NCBI GenBank assembly: GCA_022781925.1
Contig: JALESO010000070.1
Span: 1-33,184 of the forward strand
DNA length: 33,184 nt
From: Lachnospiraceae bacterium
GTDB taxonomy: Bacteria > Bacillota > Clostridia > Lachnospirales > Lachnospiraceae
Direction: 5' to 3'
The notes under the pieces were generated by a model. The model ran no database searches and was not told the DNA's origin. It saw nothing but the letters and a program-made list of their open reading frames with translations. Within the stretch, counting starts at the first letter, position 1. Each line of letters opens with the position of its first letter. Shown here one piece after another: positions 7,192 to 16,171 of this stretch. A program made the translations under genes and the position numbers.

Positions 7192-8535
7192 ATGAAAAAA
7201 ATTCCACTTTTGGCAGTAAAGGTAATAAATATACTACTTATGTTAGTTCCTTTTATCCTGTGCTGGATATTATATTATGAGAGAAGAACATCAACGGTTG
7301 GTTCGAAACAGGTTAGTGTACTGGTAATAGGAACCTTTATCGTATTATGTTATTATTTTGAACAGAAACTGGATTGCTTTCGAATTGCAATCCTCCGTAT
7401 TCGAGATATTATTATGGGACATATACTGGCACTGATGATCACAGATGCCATTATATATATATTGATCTGGATGTTATCTATCCATTTACCAAACCCGGTG
7501 CCGGGACTTTGTGCATGGCTGGTACAGTGTGGAATTAGTTTTTTCTGGACATTAGGTATGCATAAGAACTATTTTAGAACACATAAGCCGCTGAAAACGG
7601 TAGTGGTTTATGATGAAAGGGAAGGCATGGATTTACTGATCCATGCATATGGACTGGAAAAGAGATTTGAGATTACGTCAGTATATCACGTGGACGAAGT
7701 GATAGAACATTGGGATATACTGCATGACATAGAAGTTGTATTTTTGTGTGGAATACATTCGGGACAAAGAAATAAAATATTAAAATATTGTACATCTGAA
7801 AATATTCAGCTTTTTATGATTCCGAGAGTTGCTGATGTCATGATGCAGGGATCAGAACAGATGCATATGCTTCATCTACCAATTGTGAAAACAGAAAGAT
7901 ACAATCCGTTGACGGAGTATCTGATCGTAAAAAGGTTGATGGACGTTGCCGTGTCATTGTTGGCATTGCTTATTTTATCCCCGGTCTTTTTGATCGTGGC
8001 AATCGCAGTGAAAAGTGATGGAGGACCGGCATTTTACAAACAGAAAAGGCTGACGAAAGATGGCAAGGTGTTTGAAATCGTCAAGTTCCGAAGCATGAGA
8101 GTAGATGCTGAAAAATATAGTGGAGCGGTACTTTCAGCTGGAGAAGATGATCCGAGGATCACAAAAGTGGGACGGATCATCCGTATGTGCAGACTGGACG
8201 AAATACCACAGTTTATTAATATATTAAAAGGTGATATGAGTCTGGTGGGACCACGGCCGGAACGTCCGGAGCTGCAGGAAAAGATCGAAAAAGAATTACC
8301 TGAATTCAGACTGAGACTGCAGGCAAAAGCCGGATTGACAGGTTACGCACAGGTATATGGAAAATATAATACTACATTTTATGATAAATTACTTATGGAT
8401 CTGATGTATATCGCAAAACCAAGTTTGCTGGAAGATCTTACGATTATGCTGGCAACAGTACGAATTCTGATGAACAAAGAGAGCACAGAAGGAGTAGGCG
8501 AATGCGAGAAAACGCTGGAATTGAGAAAACTGTAA
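7192..8535 (+). CDS. Polyprenyl glycosylphosphotransferase (initiating sugar transferase)
   Basis: Transfers a sugar-1-phosphate from a UDP-sugar to undecaprenyl phosphate, the first step of repeat-unit assembly. The N-terminal half has about four hydrophobic helices and a Rossmann-like middle region, as in CpsE/WbaP. The C-terminal catalytic domain (from about residue 240) has the membrane re-entrant helix LMDVAVSLLALLILSPVFL, FYKQKRLTKDG, VKFRSMRVDAE, DEIPQF (D336) and GDMSLVGPRPERPE near 345-357. The start is placed at ATG 7192 with AGGGAG at 7175-7180; an in-frame TTG at 7168 lies upstream of that site. This gives 447 aa, normal for the family. The first sugar cannot be read from the sequence. 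UDP-FucNAc or a related sugar made by this locus would be a candidate, but Glc or Gal are equally possible. Confidence 0.93.
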   Translation: MKKIPLLAVKVINILLMLVPFILCWILYYERRTSTVGSKQVSVLVIGTFIVLCYYFEQKLDCFRIAILRIRDIIMGHILALMITDAIIYILIWMLSIHLPNPVPGLCAWLVQCGISFFWTLGMHKNYFRTHKPLKTVVVYDEREGMDLLIHAYGLEKRFEITSVYHVDEVIEHWDILHDIEVVFLCGIHSGQRNKILKYCTSENIQLFMIPRVADVMMQGSEQMHMLHLPIVKTERYNPLTEYLIVKRLMDVAVSLLALLILSPVFLIVAIAVKSDGGPAFYKQKRLTKDGKVFEIVKFRSMRVDAEKYSGAVLSAGEDDPRITKVGRIIRMCRLDEIPQFINILKGDMSLVGPRPERPELQEKIEKELPEFRLRLQAKAGLTGYAQVYGKYNTTFYDKLLMDLMYIAKPSLLEDLTIMLATVRILMNKESTEGVGECEKTLELRKL

Positions 8536-8573
8536 GTGCAAAGACTGTATGAGTCCGGGAGAGGTTTTAGATA

Positions 8574-9317
8574 ATGGTTTCAATTGTAATGCCGGCATAT
8601 AATTGTGAAAAATTTATAGGAAAAGCGATAAAAAGCGTACAGGATCAGACCTGGACAGAGTGGGAACTGATAATTATTGATGACTGTTCGACAGATCATA
8701 CATATGATACAGCTGATACTTATGCGCAAAAAGATGCACGGATACGATTACTTCGACAGGAGCAAAACAGTGGTGTTGCCTGTGCGAGAAACCGTGGCAT
8801 TCAGGAAGCAAAAGGTGATATGATCGCTTTTTTGGACTGTGATGATGCGTGGGTGTCAGCAAAGCTGGAGAAACAATTAGAATTGCAGCGTGAAACCGGA
8901 GCAGAGATTATATATTGTTCCTATGATTTTATAAATGAGAATGACGAAACGATTCGAAAGCCATTTATTGTGCCAGGTATCACAAATTATGATAAAATGC
9001 TGGCCAGCAGCGTGATCAGCTGTTCTACCGCATTGATTAAAACATCTTTGTTAAAAAAACATTTATTTCAACCGGAGTATTACCATGAAGATTATGTATT
9101 GTGGATGGAATTGTTAGCAATTCCGGTCCGCGCAGTTGGAAATCGTGAGGTTCTGGCTCATTACAGACAACTTTCAGGTTCACGTTCTAATAATAAAAAG
9201 AATGCAGCAAAACAACGTTGGTTTGTCTATCGAAATGTGCTGCATCTTGGGATGATCAAGAGTTTAAATGCCTTTGCAAAATATGCTTTATTAGGAATGA
9301 TAAAATATGTCTTGTAG
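8574..9317 (+). CDS. Glycosyltransferase family 2
   Basis: Inverting GT-A enzyme that adds one sugar to the lipid-linked repeat unit at the inner membrane face. It opens with VSIVMPAYNCEKFIGKAI; IIIDDCSTDHT gives the nucleotide-binding Asp pair, FLDCDDAW gives the DxD-type metal site, and HEDYVLWMELL supplies the ED motif with the probable catalytic base. The short C-terminal part (247 aa in total) resembles TuaG-type transferases. A GGGAGAGG stretch lies upstream of ATG 8574. Donor and linkage are unknown. It is the second gene of the assembly block, 38 bases after the initiating transferase. Confidence 0.92.
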   Translation: MVSIVMPAYNCEKFIGKAIKSVQDQTWTEWELIIIDDCSTDHTYDTADTYAQKDARIRLLRQEQNSGVACARNRGIQEAKGDMIAFLDCDDAWVSAKLEKQLELQRETGAEIIYCSYDFINENDETIRKPFIVPGITNYDKMLASSVISCSTALIKTSLLKKHLFQPEYYHEDYVLWMELLAIPVRAVGNREVLAHYRQLSGSRSNNKKNAAKQRWFVYRNVLHLGMIKSLNAFAKYALLGMIKYVL

Positions 9318-9347
9318 AGTGTCGCAAAATGAAAGGGTTTACAGTAA

Positions 9348-10667
9348 ATGAAAGTATTAGTTGTGAGCCAGCCGGTTTTCAGCAACACAAATAATATGGG
9401 GAAAACATTAAAGGGATATTTTTCATGTTTTCAGCCTTCAGAAATAGCACAATTATATTTGAGAAACGGTATTCCAACGGAGTTGTCCAGTTGTGAAAAC
9501 TACTATCGTTTTTCAGATGAAGATGCTTTGAAGTCAATCCTGAATCGAAGAATACATGGAAAACGGTTTGATAAAGAAAATATAACGCTTGCAAAAGATA
9601 TAGATAAAAACAGGAAAGCTGCATCAGACTTACAGCCAGAAGGAATGGTTTATAAAATGAAAAGTAAACATAAAGCATGGATGTTGCTGTTACGTGATAT
9701 GATGCATGATCTAAGTAATTGGAAGAATGAAGATCTTCTGATCTGGGTCAGGGAAATGAATCCGGATATTATTTTTTTTGCAGCGGGTGATTCAGCATTT
9801 TCTTATAAGATAACAGATTATATCGCAAGAAAAATGAAAAAACCACTTGTTGTTGGATGTATGGATGATTTTTATATTAATAATCAGAATAAAAATGATT
9901 TTCTTGGGCGATTCAGACAAAATCAGTTTATGAAAGTTGTAAAAAAGACGATGGAAGATGCAGACGCACTTTTTACAATTTGCGATTCTATGAACCGGGT
10001 ATATCATCAGATGTTTCAACGAAAATGTTATACACTGCATACACCTGCTGTAAAGAGAGAAATTATTCTGGATGAAAAGGCACATCAGATTTCCTATATT
10101 GGAAATGTGGGATGTGGAAGAGTTCAGTCATTACTTGAAATCGGACAGGCTTTATCAGAAGTGAATTCAGAAGAACTGCCGGGCTATGTCGATGTATATT
10201 CAGGAACAAAACAGCCGGAATATATCGAAAAATTAAGGCAGGCACCTGGAATCAGATTTCATGGGGCTATTTCACCGGAACAGGTATTGGAAGTAATGGG
10301 GCACAGCATGGCAGTGATCCATACAGAGTCGTTTGATACGAATATGATGGAACGGGTGAGATTTTCTGTTTCAACAAAGATTGCAGAATCTTTAATGTAT
10401 GGTCCGTGTTTACTGGCTTATGGACCGAAAGGTATAGCATCCATAGATTATCTGAAAGAAAATCATGCAGCGTATGTGATATCGTCCCGACAGAAATTAA
10501 AACAGGGCTTGCAAGAACTTTTGGGAAATGCAAAGTTACGAAATGAGATTTTAAAAAATGCACGTGTTCTGGCGGAAAAGAATCATGATGGAGAGAAGAA
10601 TCCGGGAAATGTACGAAAATGGTTATCTGAGATAGCTGCTCAGAGGATAGTGTCAAATGACCTATGA
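9348..10667 (+). CDS. Glycosyltransferase, GT-B fold (GT4-like)
   Basis: This 439-aa protein starts MKVLVVSQPVFS, with a first strand typical of GT-B enzymes, and continues with a divergent acceptor domain. The C-terminal half has ISYIGNVGCGR, a possible donor-site loop, IRFHGAISPEQVLEVMGHSM, and KIAESLMYGPCLLAYGPKG, which matches the end of the usual E-x7-E donor-binding region in degenerate form (E at the start of AESLMYG). It has no signal peptide or membrane helix, so it is cytoplasmic. AAAGGG precedes ATG 9348. The N-terminal 200 residues resemble no subfamily I know, so donor and acceptor are open. Its place among the other transferases supports a role in building the repeat unit. Confidence 0.75.
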   Translation: MKVLVVSQPVFSNTNNMGKTLKGYFSCFQPSEIAQLYLRNGIPTELSSCENYYRFSDEDALKSILNRRIHGKRFDKENITLAKDIDKNRKAASDLQPEGMVYKMKSKHKAWMLLLRDMMHDLSNWKNEDLLIWVREMNPDIIFFAAGDSAFSYKITDYIARKMKKPLVVGCMDDFYINNQNKNDFLGRFRQNQFMKVVKKTMEDADALFTICDSMNRVYHQMFQRKCYTLHTPAVKREIILDEKAHQISYIGNVGCGRVQSLLEIGQALSEVNSEELPGYVDVYSGTKQPEYIEKLRQAPGIRFHGAISPEQVLEVMGHSMAVIHTESFDTNMMERVRFSVSTKIAESLMYGPCLLAYGPKGIASIDYLKENHAAYVISSRQKLKQGLQELLGNAKLRNEILKNARVLAEKNHDGEKNPGNVRKWLSEIAAQRIVSNDL

Positions 10668-10697
10668 AAAAACAGATCAGGGCAAAGAGGCTGATGT

Positions 10698-11915
10698 ATG
10701 AAGATTTTACAGATAAATTGTGTATATGATTATGGAAGCACCGGGAAACTGACGCGATGTATCCACGAAGGGTTAGTTGAAAGAGGCATAGAAAGTGTCG
10801 TTCTGTATGGTCGAAGAGATAAGAAAAATATTTCAAATGTTTATAAGACATGTACAGAGCTGGAGGCAAAAACCTGGAATCTTATTTCAAGAGTCAATGG
10901 ACATCCGTATGAAGTGGCACCGGTAGGAACATCAAAATTAATCCGATATTTAAAAAAAGAAAAACCGGATGTAGTACATTTGCAATGTATCAATGGTTTT
11001 TTTGTTAATATATATCACCTGGTTGCGTATTTGAAGCAACATCAGATACCAACAGTGCTGACTTTACATGCTGAGTTTATGTTTACCGGTGGCTGCAGTC
11101 ATGCGTTAGACTGTGAGCAATGGTCTGAGGATAAAGGATGTAACAGCAAGTCCTGTCCGGGATATGGATCAGAATTGCGATCATTGTGCTCAAATCAGTC
11201 TTCCTATATGTGGAAGAAGATGAAACAGGCATTTTATGGATTTGAAAAACTTCAGGTGGTGTCTGTGTCTCCGTGGTTAATGAAGCGGGCAGGCAGATCC
11301 TCTATACTTGGGGACAAGTCTCAGTGCGTAGTATACAATGGAGTCAATACAGAGATTTTTTATTATCGCTGCGAGGAAGCAAAACGGCTTCGAGGGTATC
11401 ATCAGTGGGAGAATAAAAAAGTAGTATTTCATGTAACACCTGCATTCAGTTCAAATTCAGACCATCTGAAGGGCGGATACTATGTTCTGGAACTGGCAAA
11501 ACAAATGCCGGACACAGTTTTTCTTGTAGCCGGAGAGTGCAAAGAAGAAATAGCATTTCCGGAAAATTTGAAAATGCTTGGAAAAATAGTGGATCAGGAA
11601 ATGCTTGCGGCTTATTATTCTATGGCAGATGTTACTGTGCTTACCAGTAAGCGGGAGACTTTTTCTATGGTCTGTGCAGAAAGTTTATGTTGTGGTACCC
11701 CGGTTGTTGGGTTTCTGGCTGGTGGACCGGAAACGATTGCAATATCGGAATACAGTCAGTTTTGCAATTATGGAAATATAGAACAGTTGGAAAAATTGTT
11801 ATCTGATAAGAGAACGTATGAAAAAAATATCATTGCAGAAGAAGCACAGAAGAAATATGCAATTTCTGAAATGATTGAAAAATATATTGGAATATATCAC
11901 CAAATGAGTGATTAG
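10698..11915 (+). CDS. Glycosyltransferase family 4 (WcaC-like)
   Basis: A 405-aa GT-B enzyme. It begins MKILQINCVYDYGSTGKLTR, the family opening with a Gly-rich loop. PDVVHLQCINGFFVNI and LTLHAEFMFTGGCSH are typical of the colanic-acid WcaC group, as is the Cys-rich insert that follows (several Cys between about residues 135 and 172), which in this group may bind a metal. The C-terminal donor site is clear: KRETFSMVCAESLCCGTPVV, with the E-x7-E pair, then FLAGGPETI. It lacks membrane segments. It is the third glycosyltransferase of the block, 30 bases after the previous gene and ending just before the polymerase. The sugar specificity cannot be read. Confidence 0.9.
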   Translation: MKILQINCVYDYGSTGKLTRCIHEGLVERGIESVVLYGRRDKKNISNVYKTCTELEAKTWNLISRVNGHPYEVAPVGTSKLIRYLKKEKPDVVHLQCINGFFVNIYHLVAYLKQHQIPTVLTLHAEFMFTGGCSHALDCEQWSEDKGCNSKSCPGYGSELRSLCSNQSSYMWKKMKQAFYGFEKLQVVSVSPWLMKRAGRSSILGDKSQCVVYNGVNTEIFYYRCEEAKRLRGYHQWENKKVVFHVTPAFSSNSDHLKGGYYVLELAKQMPDTVFLVAGECKEEIAFPENLKMLGKIVDQEMLAAYYSMADVTVLTSKRETFSMVCAESLCCGTPVVGFLAGGPETIAISEYSQFCNYGNIEQLEKLLSDKRTYEKNIIAEEAQKKYAISEMIEKYIGIYHQMSD

Positions 11916-11930
11916 TGGAGAAAAGTGAAT

Positions 11931-13133
11931 ATGAAAAAAACAAAAAATGTACAATTAAATTTTTCCCTTTGTATAAAAGTGGAACTGTTTCTTGTCGCAT
12001 TAATTATTCTGTTTACAATGCTGAGTCAAGATTCGCTGGTTTCTCTATGCTTTACGTTAAGCTTTATCGTTCTGCTTATATATACGGGTATAAGACTAAC
12101 AACACGCAAGTTTAATCTGTCGGTACTTATACTGATATTGCTTTCTGTGATCAATGTTTTGTGGAATGCGAGTATTTCCAGAGACGCGAATATGAGTTTT
12201 GATTATTTTAAAAAAGTTTTTATGTTTGCGGCTTTTATATTGATACTTTATTATTCGCAGGAAGATAGAGTATCAGAAGGAACCTATAAATATGCCTTGA
12301 TATTACCGGCATTGGTTGGAACGGTTCTGGTAATGTCTTATTTTTTATTTGGTAATAAAGTGCAATATGGTGGAGGTATCACGCTGGGATTCTCAAATCC
12401 GAATTTTACAGGTATGTGGTTATTACATTTGATGATTTATATGTTTTTGTTGATGGTATCATCGAAACATAAAATATGGCTGCGCATATTCTGTATTATT
12501 ATGATCGGTCTTATGGTATGGCTGATCCTGCAGACAAAGGCAAGGTCATGTCTGGTGGGTCTGATCGTATTTTTCGGGCTTTGCCTGCTTGGTAGGATTA
12601 TCAAACCAAAAAGAGTTTTAAATCCAGTTTTACTGTTTGTGATTATTATATTCCCGATTGTTCTGGTTTTTATCTACCAGTTTTTGTTGAATTCAAGCTG
12701 GTTTTTAAGAATGTTTGCGTTTATGGTATCTGAGGGAAAAGGACTGGATGCCCGGTTACGTGTATGGAGTCCGGCGATTAAATTATTTAAGGAAAGCATA
12801 TGGCTGGGAGATTATTGCGGTATCAGTGATGGTACTGGTGTTTCTCAGTTACATAATACACATCTGGATGTTGTATGCTCGTATGGAATTATTCCATTTT
12901 TGCTATTTTTGCAAGTGTTATTCCGGGAAGGAAAAAAGATGATGCGATCCAGCAAATCATTTTTTAATTATTATGCAGTTTGTGGCTATTTTGCCATTAT
13001 AGCTACCGGTGCATTTGAGGCTGCCGTAGTTGCGGGAGCTATGGGTCTGAATCTTCTTACAGCAGGAATTGTATTGTTGGCTAATCGACCGGTGGATGGA
13101 GAATTGAAAGATGAAAATCACATTTATTTCTAA
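11931..13133 (+). CDS. wzy: Wzy-like polysaccharide polymerase / O-antigen ligase family
   Basis: A 400-aa integral membrane protein with about ten to eleven hydrophobic helices. It has the large extracytoplasmic loop and motif pattern of the O-antigen polymerase/ligase family: GGGITLGFSNPNFTGMW, KARSCLVGLIVFF, ARLRVWSPAIKLFKES and, after the loop, LHNTHLDVVCSYGIIPFLLF, which matches the usual His-Asn...Gly signature. It would join flipped repeat units outside the membrane, with length set by the CpsC/CpsD system. I place the start at ATG 11931 because GGAG at 11917-11920 is ten bases away; a GTG at 11925 is too close. Its 3' end overlaps the next glycosyltransferase by 23 bases. A ligase role is unlikely because no LPS is expected here. 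Confidence 0.88.
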   Translation: MKKTKNVQLNFSLCIKVELFLVALIILFTMLSQDSLVSLCFTLSFIVLLIYTGIRLTTRKFNLSVLILILLSVINVLWNASISRDANMSFDYFKKVFMFAAFILILYYSQEDRVSEGTYKYALILPALVGTVLVMSYFLFGNKVQYGGGITLGFSNPNFTGMWLLHLMIYMFLLMVSSKHKIWLRIFCIIMIGLMVWLILQTKARSCLVGLIVFFGLCLLGRIIKPKRVLNPVLLFVIIIFPIVLVFIYQFLLNSSWFLRMFAFMVSEGKGLDARLRVWSPAIKLFKESIWLGDYCGISDGTGVSQLHNTHLDVVCSYGIIPFLLFLQVLFREGKKMMRSSKSFFNYYAVCGYFAIIATGAFEAAVVAGAMGLNLLTAGIVLLANRPVDGELKDENHIYF

Positions 13134-14304
13134 TTATTTGACGCATCACCAAATCCCTTTTTCTGAAAAAATGACGGAACTTTCAGGTGTTGAATATTAT
13201 TTTGTTTCTACTCAGCCTATGGAAGAAGAAAGAATTGCAATGGGATGGAGTCAGGAAACTTACCCGTATGAAATAAAAGCATATCAGAGTATGGAATTGA
13301 AGAAAAAGGCAGAAAAGCTGGCAGAAGAAAGTGATGTTGTAATCATAGGAAGTGCTCCGGATTCATATATTGATGCCCGATTAAAACAAAAGCGTCTTAC
13401 CTTTCGATATGCAGAGCGTTTTTATAAACAGGGATTAAATATAAAAAACATAGGACATGCTTTTATTGGTTCTTTATTGCATCATGGAAAATATCGCAGA
13501 AGTCCGTTGTACATGTTATGTGCCAGTGCATATACAGTAGCGGATTGTGCTGTTTTTGGAAACTATATAGGAAAAACTTTTCAGTGGGGATATTTCCCAC
13601 AATTCGAGGAATATGATATCGCAGACTTAATGAATCAAAAAGCAGCGAATACACATCAAAAAACAAGTACAAAAATAAAAATTTTGTGGGCAGGGAGAGT
13701 GATTCAGTGGAAGCACCCGGAAGCGGTTCTTAAACTTGCAGAACAATTAAAAATGTCAGGGTATGCTTTTGAAATACAAATGATCGGTACTGGTGAAATG
13801 CAGGAATCAGTAGAACAGATGATTGTAGAAAAAAATATATCGAATTGCGTCAGTTTCCACGGGGCAATGAAGCCGGAACTTGTGCGTAAATATATGGAGC
13901 AGGCGGATATTTTTGTGTTTACCAGCGATTTCAATGAAGGCTGGGGTGCAGTTGTGAATGAAGCTATGAACAGTGGATGTGCGGTTGTTGCAAGTCATGC
14001 GATAGGTTCTGTACCATTTTTGATAAAAAATAAAAAAAATGGTTTGATTTACCAGAATGGAAATCAGGAAGAACTGCAGAAAAAGGTAATGTGGCTGCTG
14101 GATCATCCGGATGAATGCAGAAGAATTGGAAAGAATGCATATTTAACCATTCAGAATCTGTGGAATGCGGAGGTGGCAGCATCACGTTTTGTGAAATTAT
14201 CTGAAATGCTGTTGAAGGGTGAAGATACAGAGTATCTTTTTGCTGATGGACCATGCAGCAGAGCAGAGATTATAAAAAATGACTGGTATACAGGAAACGA
14301 ATAG
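13111..14304 (+). CDS. Glycosyltransferase family 4
   Basis: A 397-aa GT-B enzyme starting MKITFISNYLTHHQIPFSEK. The C-terminal domain shows KILWAGRVIQWKHPEAVLK, IQMIGTGEMQESVE, VSFHGAMKPELVRKYMEQAD and FNEGWGAVVNEAMNSGCAVV, with the E-x7-E donor motif, then ASHAIGSVPFLI. This C-terminal part matches GT4 well; the N-terminal acceptor part is less conserved. Its start lies inside the 3' end of the polymerase gene (23-base overlap), which indicates translational coupling. It probably adds a sugar to the repeat unit on the cytoplasmic face. Confidence 0.9.
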   Translation: MKITFISNYLTHHQIPFSEKMTELSGVEYYFVSTQPMEEERIAMGWSQETYPYEIKAYQSMELKKKAEKLAEESDVVIIGSAPDSYIDARLKQKRLTFRYAERFYKQGLNIKNIGHAFIGSLLHHGKYRRSPLYMLCASAYTVADCAVFGNYIGKTFQWGYFPQFEEYDIADLMNQKAANTHQKTSTKIKILWAGRVIQWKHPEAVLKLAEQLKMSGYAFEIQMIGTGEMQESVEQMIVEKNISNCVSFHGAMKPELVRKYMEQADIFVFTSDFNEGWGAVVNEAMNSGCAVVASHAIGSVPFLIKNKKNGLIYQNGNQEELQKKVMWLLDHPDECRRIGKNAYLTIQNLWNAEVAASRFVKLSEMLLKGEDTEYLFADGPCSRAEIIKNDWYTGNE

Positions 14305-14315
14305 GAGGCAGAAAC

Positions 14316-14825
14316 ATGCATATTGTTTTTGGAATAAAAAAACGTATGGTGTTATTCCTGATAAATCATATATTTGCAGGTACGAGAGAATCCTTTTGGA
14401 ATGTCAAAAGAAAATTATTAAATAGTATTGGTTACAGTATTGGAGAAGGCACAAAGGTGGTCGGACCTTTGGAATGTTACGGAACATTGAGTGTCGGGAA
14501 AGATTGCTGGATCGGTAAAAATTTAATTATAAATGGAAACGGAACAGTAAGTATTGGCGATAACTGCGATCTGGGACCCGAAGTTACATTTCAGACAGGT
14601 GGACATGAGATCGGTTCAAGTGAAAGACGGGCCGGAAATGGAACATGCTATTCCCAATATGTAGGTAATGGAGTCTGGATCGGTGGAAGGTCTACCGTGT
14701 TGGGTAACACCAGAATTGGTGACGGAAGTGTAATTGCAGGTTGTGCCTGTGTGGTAAAAGATATACCGGAAAATACATTAGCCGGGGGAGTCCCGGCGAA
14801 AATGATACGGAGATTGGAAGCATGA
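14316..14825 (+). CDS. Left-handed beta-helix O-acyltransferase
   Basis: A 169-aa hexapeptide-repeat transferase, the trimeric family that moves an acetyl group from acetyl-CoA to a sugar hydroxyl. Isoleucine/valine-led hexapeptide turns are seen from about residue 60 on: VGKDCWIGKNLIINGNG, VSIGDNCDLGP, GNGVWIGGRSTVLGNTRIGDG, SVIAGCACVVKD, and the closing IPENTLAGGVPAKMI typical of the LacA/WcaF group. The candidate catalytic His is in QTGGHEIG, near residue 93. GGAGG precedes ATG 14316. The stop overlaps the flippase start in an ATGA, so the two are coupled. It probably O-acetylates the capsule repeat unit. Confidence 0.92.
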   Translation: MHIVFGIKKRMVLFLINHIFAGTRESFWNVKRKLLNSIGYSIGEGTKVVGPLECYGTLSVGKDCWIGKNLIINGNGTVSIGDNCDLGPEVTFQTGGHEIGSSERRAGNGTCYSQYVGNGVWIGGRSTVLGNTRIGDGSVIAGCACVVKDIPENTLAGGVPAKMIRRLEA

Positions 14826-16102
14826 ATTTTAAGAGTATCATACAGAGCAAAGTGACAAAAAATGCAAGCTGGCTGATTGGCGGACGCGTGTATAACATGG
14901 TGTTAAATTTTATTGTAGGATTGCTGACGGCACGTTATCTGGGACCAGGTAATTATGGACTGATCAATTATGCAGCTACCTATACTACGTTTTTTGCATC
15001 TTTTTGTACACTTGGAATTAATTCTGTAATAGTAAAGAATTTTATGGATCATCCGGATGAAGAAGGGGAAACCATCGGTTCGGCAATCTTGCTTCGGACG
15101 GTGTCCAGCTTTTTATCATTACTTATGATGCTTTGCATTACCATGTTTGCTGACAAGGGAGAGACTACGACACATCTGGTTGTGGGATTATGCGGGATTG
15201 GTGTTGTTTTTCAGGTGATGGACACTTTAAACTACTGGTTCCAGTCCCGTTTGCAGTCGAAGTATGCTACATATGCAACGATGATCTCTTATACGATTGT
15301 ATCTGCTTATAAAGTATGGCTGCTGGTTACTGAGAAAAATGTAGAATGGTTTGCTGTATCGACATCCATAGATTATCTGGTTGTAGCAATTGTTTTATTT
15401 ATCATGTATCGGAAGCATAACGGTCCCAGAATTTCATTCTCAAAAAGAAAAGCCCGTGAACTATTACAGAGCAGTTATCATTTTATATTGGCCGGGCTGA
15501 TGGTATCTATTTATGGAAGTACCGATAAATTTATGCTGAAGCAGATGCTGAGTGAAGCAGATGTCGGATATTATTCCACAGCTGTTTCCATATGTAATAC
15601 CTGGGTATTTGTATTAGCAGCGATTATTGATTCTTTATATCCGACAATATTGCAGGCTTTTGAAAATAAAAAACTATTTGAACGGAAAAACCGCCAGTTA
15701 TATATGATTGTTTTTTATGTATCCTTTCTTGTATCAGCAGGATTTTCCATATTAGCGAATGTTATTATAAGGATACTGTATGGAACAGCATATTTACCGG
15801 CGGCAATGCCATTGCGGATTATTACCTGGTATACAGCATTTTCTTATCTGGGAGTGGCCAGAAATGCATGGATCGTAAGTTACAATCATCAGAAATATCT
15901 CAAATATCTTTATGTGGGTGCGGCAATTACAAATGTAATACTGAACGCGATCATGATCCCTCATTGGGGAGCATCGGGGGCAGCTGCGGCATCTCTTGTG
16001 ACACAGATCAGTACGATTATGGTATTTCCGGTACTGATCAAAGAGTTGCGGCCGAATGTAAAACTGATGCTGGAGGCAATACGGTTTAAAGATGTGTTTT
16101 AA
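14822..16102 (+). CDS. wzx: Wzx-type flippase (MOP/PST polysaccharide transporter)
   Basis: A 426-aa membrane protein with about 12 hydrophobic helices. The N-terminal pattern KNASWLIGGRVYNMVLNFIVG followed by LLTARYLGPGNYGLINYA is the classic Wzx/RfbX opening. STDKFMLKQMLSEADVGYYS in the middle is the conserved loop with charged residues. It would move undecaprenyl-linked repeat units across the membrane for the Wzy polymerase. The start is ATG 14822 in the ATGA overlap with the acetyltransferase stop; a longer in-frame start inside that gene lacks support. A 69-base gap with a possible promoter follows before fnlA. Confidence 0.94.
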   Translation: MNFKSIIQSKVTKNASWLIGGRVYNMVLNFIVGLLTARYLGPGNYGLINYAATYTTFFASFCTLGINSVIVKNFMDHPDEEGETIGSAILLRTVSSFLSLLMMLCITMFADKGETTTHLVVGLCGIGVVFQVMDTLNYWFQSRLQSKYATYATMISYTIVSAYKVWLLVTEKNVEWFAVSTSIDYLVVAIVLFIMYRKHNGPRISFSKRKARELLQSSYHFILAGLMVSIYGSTDKFMLKQMLSEADVGYYSTAVSICNTWVFVLAAIIDSLYPTILQAFENKKLFERKNRQLYMIVFYVSFLVSAGFSILANVIIRILYGTAYLPAAMPLRIITWYTAFSYLGVARNAWIVSYNHQKYLKYLYVGAAITNVILNAIMIPHWGASGAAAASLVTQISTIMVFPVLIKELRPNVKLMLEAIRFKDVF

Positions 16103-16114
16103 CACAAAAGAAAA

Positions 16115-16144
16115 TTGATAAAACGGTAAAATTGAAAGTATAGA
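16115..16144 (+). promoter_or_regulatory. Possible internal promoter before fnlA
   Basis: TTGATA (16115-16120) and TATAGA (16139-16144) are separated by 18 bases in the 69-base gap between wzx and fnlA, one of the wider gaps in the operon. The match to consensus is moderate, so this is a candidate only. It would let the nucleotide-sugar and surface-protein block be expressed apart from the assembly genes. Confidence 0.35.
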
Positions 16145-16171
16145 TACATAGAAAGATGAAGGGAGTTACAG

